From NCBI GenBank assembly GCA_002746975.1, contig NVXE01000005.1:9076-59760 (forward strand): a stretch of DNA of 50,685 nt. The letters run 5' to 3'. The notes beneath the pieces are model-generated. The model did not search any database. It was not told where the DNA came from and worked only from the letters and a program-made list of their open reading frames with translations. The DNA is from Bacteroidota bacterium (lineage in GTDB: Bacteria > Bacteroidota > Bacteroidia > Flavobacteriales_D > Sanyastnellaceae). Of this stretch, positions 45,378-50,685 are shown one piece after another. Made by a program: the position numbers and the translations under genes. Within the stretch, counting starts at the first letter, position 1. The number at the start of each line of letters is the position of its first letter.

Positions 45378-46673
45378 ATGAGTTTTGAAAAACTAAAGAT
45401 AACAAGGCAATTTTTAAATGCAATTGCTGACTCAGGATTCAAGGACCCCACTCCTATCCAAAGCAAGGCTATACCCCCAATTTTAGCTGGTCAAGACGTA
45501 ATAGGAATTGCACAGACAGGTACTGGGAAAACTGCAGCATTTGCACTACCTATACTATTAAAAGTAAAGTTTGCTCAAGGTAATGTACCCAGAGCACTAG
45601 TTCTTGTACCAACAAAGGAACTTGTAATCCAAATTCATTCAGTTTTTGAATCACTGGCGACATACACAAACCTTAGATGTTTGGCACTTTATGGTGGCGT
45701 AGGACCTAAAACTCAACTAGAAGAATTATCTAAGGGGTCTGATATATTAATCTCTACTCCAGGAAGATTTATGGATCTATACCTGAGAGGAGGTGTTGAA
45801 ACGAAGAAAATTAAGACTTTAGTCCTTGATGAAGCCGATAGAATGATGGACATGGGGTTTATGCCCCAACTCAGAAATATTCTAGAAGTCATTCCAAGTA
45901 AACGTCAAAACTTGTTGTTTAGCGCAACATTTCCTACTAGAGTTGAGGTATTGAGTGAGGAATTCCTTCTTTGGCCTAACAGAATAGAAGTAAGCCCACA
46001 AGCTACTCCCGTGGCTTCAGTCACTCAAATTAAGACAGCAGTTCCTAACCTTAGGACTAAATTGAATATGCTACGTCATCTTTTAGTAGATATATATCCT
46101 GACGATAGAGCACTTGTTTTCGTAAGGACTAAAGAACAAGCTGAAAGCATCGCTAAATTTCTTGAGAGAACGATTCCAGGAGGTGTTCGTGGTATGCACA
46201 GTAATAAAGCCCAAAACACAAGACTTTATGCTATGACCCTTTTTCGTGATGGAGCAATTCGTGTTTTAGTAAGTACAGATGTAAGTAGTAGAGGTATTGA
46301 CGTGCCTGAAACAAAACTTGTTATAAATTGTACTGTGCCAAGGAATTCTGCAGATTATGTACATCGAATAGGCAGAACGGGCAGAGCCTTTAGAGAAGGG
46401 GTTGCACACACTCTGTTTGACCCCAGTGAAGAGTCTTATTTAAAAGCTGTAGAATCACATCTCCCTGCTAAAAATGTTATCATAGAAGTGCCTTTACCAG
46501 ACTGTGTAACAATAGAAGAAACTCCACCGGCTGAGGCAAAACAAATGGCTAGAGACATTGACGCTCAAAAGAGAAAAGCAGACCCTGACTTTAAAGGTGC
46601 TTTTCACGATAGAAAGAGAAAGCGACCTATGGCAAAGTCACGACAACAACGCAGCGCTAGAAGGAGAAAGTAA
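45378..46673 (+). CDS. DEAD-box ATP-dependent RNA helicase
   Basis: A 431-aa SF2 helicase that remodels RNA. Q motif F-x17-PTPIQ (FKDPTPIQ), motif I AQTGTGKTAAF, Ia VPTKELV, Ib STPGRFMD, motif II DEAD (VLDEADRMMDMGF), motif III SAT, motif IV LVFVRT, V STDVSSRGID and VI HRIGRTGRA are all present. The C-terminal ~40 residues are basic (DRKRKRPMAKSRQQRSARRRK), probably an RNA-binding tail as in RhlE-type enzymes. The ATG at 45378 follows the promoter box. The tail coding region overlaps the convergent 96-aa gene by 36 bases. Confidence 0.95.
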   Translation: MSFEKLKITRQFLNAIADSGFKDPTPIQSKAIPPILAGQDVIGIAQTGTGKTAAFALPILLKVKFAQGNVPRALVLVPTKELVIQIHSVFESLATYTNLRCLALYGGVGPKTQLEELSKGSDILISTPGRFMDLYLRGGVETKKIKTLVLDEADRMMDMGFMPQLRNILEVIPSKRQNLLFSATFPTRVEVLSEEFLLWPNRIEVSPQATPVASVTQIKTAVPNLRTKLNMLRHLLVDIYPDDRALVFVRTKEQAESIAKFLERTIPGGVRGMHSNKAQNTRLYAMTLFRDGAIRVLVSTDVSSRGIDVPETKLVINCTVPRNSADYVHRIGRTGRAFREGVAHTLFDPSEESYLKAVESHLPAKNVIIEVPLPDCVTIEETPPAEAKQMARDIDAQKRKADPDFKGAFHDRKRKRPMAKSRQQRSARRRK

Positions 46674-46928
46674 ACTTACTCCATCTACCTCTAACACGTA
46701 TCCTTCCTCATAACACATGACAGCCATTTTCCCATTAGGTAATGGCTCAATATGAGTATGGTAGTTAAAATCAAAACCATTATTTCTTAGCCAAGTAAAA
46801 GATGTGTCGGCTAACATGTTTATTTTAGGTTGTTGTCTCAAACGTCTTAATAAAGAACGGTTTCTGTTTAGTACCACTCCTACTTTTCTTCTTTTAGTAG
46901 GGAAATCGAATAAGTCTTTTGCTTTCAT
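46638..46928 (-). CDS. Small hypothetical protein
   Basis: A 96-aa soluble protein starting MKAKDLFDFPTKRRKVGVVLN. It is basic in the first half (NRNRSLLRRLRQQPK) and has a beta-type second half (GKMAVMCYEEGYVLEVDGVSLL). I do not recognise the family. The ATG at 46928 is preferred over 47021, which would run back to the 3-hydroxyacyl-CoA dehydrogenase promoter region. The 3' end overlaps the helicase gene by 36 bases. No promoter box is evident on the minus strand, so expression is uncertain. The coherent strand pattern in the C-terminal half suggests a real gene rather than a shadow. Confidence 0.55.
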   Translation of the reverse strand: MKAKDLFDFPTKRRKVGVVLNRNRSLLRRLRQQPKINMLADTSFTWLRNNGFDFNYHTHIEPLPNGKMAVMCYEEGYVLEVDGVSLLSPSSAALLS

Positions 46929-47002
46929 AATAGCAATAACAGAAATATTATCAATTGGGGATATAAAAACTTTGTAGTTCACAACTCTGAGTTTGTAGGT
47001 GT

Positions 47003-47010
47003 TACTTTTG
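47003..47010 (+). promoter_or_regulatory. -7 promoter box of 3-hydroxyacyl-CoA dehydrogenase gene
   Basis: TACTTTTG, an exact TAnnTTTG match, ends five bases before the ATG at 47016. A GTG at 47010 overlaps the last base of the box and cannot be the start if the box is used. A leaderless transcript is predicted. Confidence 0.68.
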
Positions 47011-47015
47011 TGCCT

Positions 47016-48182
47016 ATGCAAACGAAATTAGTTGTGAATCAAGTAGGAATTGTCGGCGCAGGCGCAATGGGTTCCGGAATTGCTCAAATAGCCTCACAAT
47101 CTGGATGCTCTGTAGTACTTTTTGACTTAAAGCAAGAAGCTTTAGATATTAGCGAAGGAAAGCTTAATAAATTAATGGCACGCCTAGTTGAAAAAGGGCG
47201 AATCTCTGAAGAAGAGTCAAAAGACATAAGGGCTAGAATTCATAGAACTATTAAAATTTCGGATCTAAAGGATTGTGAATTATTAGTTGAAGCTGTAGTA
47301 GAAAATCTTGAAATTAAACACGTCGTGTTTAAACAAATCGAATCGGTGGTTAGTGAAACAGCCATAATAGCTTCTAATACTTCATCATTATCAATTACTG
47401 CCATTGCTGCTGGTTGTGACAGCCCTGAACGTGTTGTGGGTCTTCATTTCTTTAACCCTGCACCTTTAATGCCTTTGGTTGAAATAATTCCTGCAGTCCA
47501 AACCAGAGCTGACCTTCCTTCAAAATTAGTAGAATTAATGCTGTCTTGGGGGAAAACTCCCGTAATAGCCAAGGATACACCTGGTTTTATCGTAAATCGA
47601 GTGGCTCGTCCTTTTTATGGAGAAGCGCTTAGAATTCTAGATGAAGGAATTGCAGACGTACTTTATATTGATGAAGCAATGAGAAGGGCGGGATTTCGAA
47701 TGGGACCATTTCAACTTACCGATCTTATAGGTCATGATGTTAATTACGCAGTCACAGAGTCTGTGTTTAAAGCATTCTATTACGACCCTCGCTATATGCC
47801 CAGTATAACTCAATTAAAACTTGTTGAGGCGGGTTGGTTAGGTCGTAAAACTGGGCGTGGATTTTACAACTACAACGAACCTATTTCTGAAGTTCGAATA
47901 GAAAACGACCTACAAACATTAATCTCGCAACGAATTATTGCGATGCTAATAAATGAAGCAGCTGACGCTGTTTACTACGGAATTGCTAGTGCTAGTGATG
48001 TAGATACTGCAATGACAAAGGGAGTCAATTACCCTAAAGGATTACTAGTTTGGGCTGAAGAATTGGGGTTGGAAAAAGTAGTCCTACTAATTGACTCACT
48101 TAGAGATGCTTACGGTGAAACAAGGTATAGGTGCAGTCCGTTACTTAGAAAACTAGCTAAAGAAGGAGGCTCGTTTCACTAA
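47016..48182 (+). CDS. 3-hydroxyacyl-CoA dehydrogenase
   Basis: NAD-dependent oxidation of 3-hydroxyacyl-CoA to 3-oxoacyl-CoA in beta-oxidation or related CoA pathways. The dinucleotide motif GIVGAGAMGSGIAQ (about 11-24) opens the N-domain, SNTSSLSIT and HFFNPAPLMPLVEI carry the catalytic His, and DTPGFIVNRVARPF begins the first C-domain. A second 3HCDH C-domain (about 300-385, NEAADAVYYGIASASDVDTAM) makes it 388 aa, longer than the ~280-aa 3-hydroxybutyryl form and like PaaH-type enzymes. It converges (14-base gap) with the NlpC-thiolase operon; thiolase performs the next step of the same pathway. Confidence 0.93.
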   Translation: MQTKLVVNQVGIVGAGAMGSGIAQIASQSGCSVVLFDLKQEALDISEGKLNKLMARLVEKGRISEEESKDIRARIHRTIKISDLKDCELLVEAVVENLEIKHVVFKQIESVVSETAIIASNTSSLSITAIAAGCDSPERVVGLHFFNPAPLMPLVEIIPAVQTRADLPSKLVELMLSWGKTPVIAKDTPGFIVNRVARPFYGEALRILDEGIADVLYIDEAMRRAGFRMGPFQLTDLIGHDVNYAVTESVFKAFYYDPRYMPSITQLKLVEAGWLGRKTGRGFYNYNEPISEVRIENDLQTLISQRIIAMLINEAADAVYYGIASASDVDTAMTKGVNYPKGLLVWAEELGLEKVVLLIDSLRDAYGETRYRCSPLLRKLAKEGGSFH

Positions 48183-48196
48183 AACCATTTCTATTT

Positions 48197-48970
48197 TCAC
48201 ATATTTGGCAAACGCCTAATCTCAGTAAGTTGGTGAGTTAGTCCGCCTAGCTCTGCGTGTACAATCCCATCTGAGTTAAATCTATCCACACGTACTTCAC
48301 CAGATGCATGAACGACAGAATCTCGTGTAACAAGTATTGCTACGTGTGAGATATTTCCGTCTGCATTTTTAAAGAAAGCCAAATCATCTGCCTCTCTATC
48401 TTCCCATTTTATAGGTTCTCCAAATGTGATTTGCTCTGATGCATCTCTAGCCAATTCTCGTCCAGTAAGACGAGCTGCCAACATGGTTAATCCAGAGCAA
48501 TCAATCCCTGCGACCGTCCTGCCTCCCCACTGATATGGCGCGCCTAAAAGAGATAGTGCTGCATCTCGCATTGACTTCGGAAGTTTACCGAATGGGTCTA
48601 AAGTATTTGATTTGTCTGTAGTTTTATTAATACGAGTATCTGCAATATATAAAGCCCCGTCACGTTCTTCAATTAAAGCACAAGCGGGGAGCCATAGATG
48701 AGCTTTAGTTCGTTCATTTACCCACTCTGACATTGTTGCACTTAAGATAATCCTCTCTTGCGGCATTTTTAACCCAAATACGAACTGACGCCTATCTGCC
48801 CAGCCTTCATAGCCATCTTCTAAAGATTTTACTTTAAGCCAGTTACCGCGACCTTCTTCAAGTATAGAAATACACTCTCCAGCTAATATTTGGTTTACTT
48901 GTTCAGACCTATCATTAGGTAATGCTCTGAGTGGTATTACTGAAACAGATGCAATTCCGACAGAACTCAA
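48197..48970 (-). CDS. NlpC/P60-family (C40) peptidase with N-terminal SH3-like domain
   Basis: A 257-aa cysteine peptidase predicted to cut peptidoglycan stem peptides. An N-terminal bacterial SH3-like domain (VSVIPLRALPNDRSEQV to YEGWADRRQF) is followed by a linker and the C40 domain with catalytic Cys in YQWGGRTVAGIDCSGL and His in NISHVAIL. There is no signal peptide, although its substrate is periplasmic. This is, as I recall, common for the family in Bacteroidota. The start appears to be TTG at 48970 overlapping the thiolase stop (TTGA), indicating coupled translation; the N-terminus matches homologues of the form xxGIxxxSxxPLR. Confidence 0.88.
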   Translation of the reverse strand: MSSVGIASVSVIPLRALPNDRSEQVNQILAGECISILEEGRGNWLKVKSLEDGYEGWADRRQFVFGLKMPQERIILSATMSEWVNERTKAHLWLPACALIEERDGALYIADTRINKTTDKSNTLDPFGKLPKSMRDAALSLLGAPYQWGGRTVAGIDCSGLTMLAARLTGRELARDASEQITFGEPIKWEDREADDLAFFKNADGNISHVAILVTRDSVVHASGEVRVDRFNSDGIVHAELGGLTHQLTEIRRLPNM

Positions 48971-50145
48971 AGTGCTTCAATTACTATAGCAGATGCACCT
49001 CCGCCACCGTTACAAATACCGGCAGCTCCATATTTCAATCCCCTCTCTTTAAGAGAATGGGCAAGAGTTACTACAATTCTACAACCGCTAGAACCTAGAG
49101 GATGGCCTAGTGCAACTGCGCCACCATTTACATTTACTTTTGAAGGGTCTAATCCCAATTCACGGTTATTCACTATTCCTACAACACTAAATGCTTCGTT
49201 CAGCTCCCATAAATCAATATCCTCAACTTTCAGTCCTGCTCTATCTAAAGCAATAGGTAATGCAATAGAAGGCGCAGTAGTAAACCACTCTGGAGCGTGA
49301 GCAGCATCAGCGCACCCCAGTATTCTTGCTATAGGCTTAAGGCCATGTCGCTCGACAGCTTCTTCAGATGCCAAAATCATAGCACTAGCTCCATCATTTA
49401 ATGTCGAAGCATTAGCAGCAGTAACAGACCCTTCTTTATCAAAAGCAGGCCGTAAAGTAGAGATTCTATCCATCTTGACGTTTTTGTACTCCTCGTCTTG
49501 GGAGAAAATTATTGGATCACCTTTACGTTGAGGGATCTCTACCGAAACGACCTCTGCATTGAAAGCTCCTGAGTCCCACGCAGCAGCTGCCCTTTTATAG
49601 CTAGTAATTGCAAATTCGTCTTGTTCTTCTCTAGTAATTCCCTTTTCTCGAGCACAAAGTTCAGCACAATTGCCCATATGGGTTTTATTGTAAACATCTG
49701 TTAATCCATCGACAAGCATGCCATCTCGCATTTTTATGTCACCAAACTTATTTCCTTTCCGTGCATCAAGATAATGAGGTACTTGAGACATGTTTTCCAT
49801 ACCTCCTGCAATAACAATTTCTGCTTCGCCCATTGCTATAGTAGCCCTAGCAAGTGAAATAGCCTTCATTCCACTTGCACAAACCTTATTTACCGTCGTG
49901 CTAGGTACAGACTCTGAAAGACCTGCACCTAATGCTGCTTGACGTGCAGGAGCTTGCCCCATACCTGCTTGTAAGACATTACCCATGTAAACTTCTTCTA
50001 TCTCCTTAGGGTCTAAAGAAGCTCTGTCTAATGCGCCTTTGATTGCAATTGAACCTAATTTTGTAGCAGAGACACTTGACAATGACCCTAAAAAACTACC
50101 CATTGGAGTTCTTACTGCAGAAACTATATATACGTTTGATGACAT
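48967..50145 (-). CDS. Acetyl-CoA C-acyltransferase (thiolase)
   Basis: A 392-aa thiolase that condenses or cleaves acetyl-CoA units. The nucleophilic Cys is in VNKVCASGMKA (about 84-94), NEAFSVVG follows, then the catalytic His in GGAVALGHPLGSSG, and the second Cys in GICNGGGGASA. The sequence favours the biosynthetic/acetoacetyl-CoA type but does not decide chain-length preference. It is the first gene of an operon with the NlpC/P60 peptidase (four-base overlap). With the convergent 3-hydroxyacyl-CoA dehydrogenase and the HMG-CoA lyase it can account for part of fatty-acid or leucine-derived acetoacetate metabolism. No TAnnTTTG box was found upstream. Confidence 0.95.
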   Translation of the reverse strand: MSSNVYIVSAVRTPMGSFLGSLSSVSATKLGSIAIKGALDRASLDPKEIEEVYMGNVLQAGMGQAPARQAALGAGLSESVPSTTVNKVCASGMKAISLARATIAMGEAEIVIAGGMENMSQVPHYLDARKGNKFGDIKMRDGMLVDGLTDVYNKTHMGNCAELCAREKGITREEQDEFAITSYKRAAAAWDSGAFNAEVVSVEIPQRKGDPIIFSQDEEYKNVKMDRISTLRPAFDKEGSVTAANASTLNDGASAMILASEEAVERHGLKPIARILGCADAAHAPEWFTTAPSIALPIALDRAGLKVEDIDLWELNEAFSVVGIVNNRELGLDPSKVNVNGGAVALGHPLGSSGCRIVVTLAHSLKERGLKYGAAGICNGGGGASAIVIEAL

Positions 50146-50256
50146 GTTGAATATTTTAATACTGCGAAATTAACCTCTGTTGGCTCTAATAACACCTTTT
50201 TAGTCACACTTTGGCACACCCTTTGTAAAGATAACGATAGCAAGTAAAACTTGTAC
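50146..50256. other. Gene-free start of 402-base intergenic region
   Basis: Between the thiolase start (50145) and the minus-strand partial gene ending at 50548 there is no long ORF. This first part has no exact TAnnTTTG on either strand. The nearest matches are ACCCTTTG at 50218-50225 and ACACTTTG at 50206-50213 on the plus strand, both poor. The thiolase promoter must lie here but is not recognised. Confidence 0.5.
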
Positions 50257-50319
50257 ATGTTTTGGTTTTGGTTCAGTCAAATACATACGCCGGGAAACGT
50301 CCCGGCGTTTGTTTTGTAA
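50257..50319 (+). CDS. Possible leader peptide rich in Phe/Trp codons
   Basis: A 20-codon ORF beginning MFWFWF: three Phe and two Trp codons directly after the ATG. The last nine codons overlap a terminator-like hairpin (50287-50308). This resembles the layout of an attenuation leader for aromatic amino acids, but no aromatic biosynthesis gene follows on the plus strand within the window. It may be chance in a G/T-rich stretch (gttttggttttgg). Listed because the combination of aromatic codons and hairpin is striking. Confidence 0.35.
   Translation: MFWFWFSQIHTPGNVPAFVL
50287..50316 (+). terminator. Terminator-like hairpin
   Basis: A perfect 9-bp GC-rich stem acgccggga/tcccggcgt with loop aacg (50287-50308), then ttgttttg. 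It is oriented for plus-strand transcription; on the minus strand there is no T-tract. No plus-strand gene other than the possible leader ORF lies upstream, since thiolase is divergent, so an unannotated transcript is implied. Confidence 0.75.
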
Positions 50320-50324
50320 GAAAA

Positions 50325-50340
50325 CTTTTTTTAAAAAAAG
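50325..50340. repeat. 16-bp A/T palindrome
   Basis: CTTTTTTTAAAAAAAG is a perfect palindrome 16 bases after the terminator-like hairpin. It could be a bent or easily melted DNA segment, or a second weak termination signal. No function can be assigned. Confidence 0.5.
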
Positions 50341-50374
50341 CAACCTTTTATGACAAGTAATCGTATTTATCCGC

Positions 50375-50551
50375 ATGTCATTCTCTTTAATATCTTCTCC
50401 GAAAAAGTTGTCACATTTCCAACAACTGATTAGACATGTACATGATCAGCCTACACAATTAAGAAGAGCCCTTAGATTAGCCTGTAAAGAACTAACTAAA
50501 GATGAAGTTATTGCGTTAAGCAGTTGGGCTTCAGCACGGTATAGGCTTTAG
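50375..50551 (+). CDS. Possible 58-aa basic small protein
   Basis: ATG to TAG, 58 aa, starting MSFSLISSPKKLSHFQQLI and containing QLRRALRLACKELTKDEV and SSWASARYRL. The composition is protein-like (helical, basic, one Trp, one Cys) rather than shadow-like. There is no promoter box with the TAnnTTTG consensus upstream, and it overlaps the end of the minus-strand gene by four bases. It would be the first gene downstream of the leader-like ORF and hairpin. Family not recognised; whether it is expressed is unknown. Confidence 0.4.
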   Translation: MSFSLISSPKKLSHFQQLIRHVHDQPTQLRRALRLACKELTKDEVIALSSWASARYRL

Positions 50552-50685
50552 ACTTCCGTTTGTGGCGACTCTTTTTCAGAATCATCATTTCCACGAATAG
50601 GTTCAGTATTATCAGAGCTTTTTGTATGTCGCTTACGTTGTTTTAGTGGGCGTGCACCTCTGTCGGCATTACCGAACTTTACTTC
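50548..50685 (-). CDS. C-terminal end of an unidentified protein (partial)
   Basis: Open on the minus strand from the right edge to a TAA at 50548-50550: 45 residues visible, starting EVKFGNADRGARPLKQRKRH and ending ESPQTEV. The tail is highly charged and probably disordered, with a basic block (KQRKRHTK) followed by an acidic one (NDDSEKES). The rest of the gene lies beyond the window, so the family cannot be named. Confidence 0.6.
   Translation of the reverse strand, partial: EVKFGNADRGARPLKQRKRHTKSSDNTEPIRGNDDSEKESPQTEV

Noticed and set aside
1-50685. Mobile elements, prophage, toxin-antitoxin or defence systems
   Set aside because: No transposase, integrase, phage structural, nuclease-defence or toxin motifs were seen; gene content is core-like throughout.

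Overview
This is about 50.7 kb of AT-rich chromosome from a member of the Bacteroidota, most likely a marine-type Flavobacteriales or Cryomorphaceae-like organism. The phylum is well supported. There is a T9SS C-terminal sorting-domain protein, a short RpoD without region 1.1, a transketolase split into two genes, a GWxTD protein, LPP20 and DUF6913-type proteins, a SiaB/SiaC pair, and many start codons preceded by the Bacteroidota -7 promoter box TAnnTTTG with no Shine-Dalgarno sequence. The genus-level placement is inference. The region reads as ordinary core chromosome: I found no rRNA, insertion sequence, integrase, prophage or CRISPR array.

Layout. 1-2.3 kb: most of rpsA (ribosomal protein S1) with repetitive tails at both ends, then a clear terminator. 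2.3-3.8 kb: pyrR-pyrB. 3.9-7.2 kb: a STAS regulator, a T9SS-secreted protein, ribonuclease Z and a LuxR-type response regulator. 7.3-8.9 kb: ilvE-msrA. 9-11 kb: LPP20 lipoprotein, divergent from DUF6913-dapA. 11-14.3 kb (minus): transketolase N half, a VWA protein and the transketolase C half, in an overlapping operon. 14.4-16.5 kb: ychF, an NTF2-like secreted protein and a rhomboid protease. 16.5-19.5 kb (minus): clpC and a DivIC/FtsB protein. 19.8-23.6 kb: gyrA and a TPR protein. 23.8 kb: tRNA-Ser(UGA) with terminator. 24-28 kb: GWxTD protein, glycosyltransferase, truncated-type ComEC. 28.3-31 kb: HMG-CoA lyase, ZIP transporter, methyltransferase. 31-34.8 kb: SiaB and SiaC converging on a large TerB-like/ABCG-type ABC transporter. 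34.9-41.2 kb (minus): beta-helix lipoprotein, rpoD, pnp, rpsO, accD. 41.2-46.9 kb: Omp85 protein, SpoU rRNA methyltransferase, acyltransferase, DEAD-box helicase, small protein. 47-50.1 kb: hydroxyacyl-CoA dehydrogenase, facing an NlpC/P60 peptidase and thiolase operon. 50.1-50.7 kb: a possible aromatic-codon leader peptide with a terminator-like hairpin, a 58-codon ORF and the end of another minus-strand gene.

How the genes work together. Much of the window is information processing and its regulation (S1, RpoD, PNPase, S15, RNase Z, tRNA-Ser, rRNA methyltransferase, helicase, GyrA, ClpC). The rest covers central metabolism (pyrimidines, branched-chain amino acids, lysine/DAP, pentose phosphates, fatty-acid and leucine catabolism) and the cell envelope. 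RpoD here presumably recognises the TAnnTTTG boxes seen throughout the window. Several boxes end only 5-12 bases before the start codon, implying leaderless or nearly leaderless mRNAs. Genes are packed tightly, and convergent pairs often overlap at their 3' ends without a visible terminator.

Most worth a second look: the orphan MFWFWF leader-like ORF with hairpin near 50.3 kb, the SiaB/SiaC-ABC transporter locus, the VWA gene inside the split transketolase operon, the doubly repeat-tailed S1, and the leaderless pyrR.
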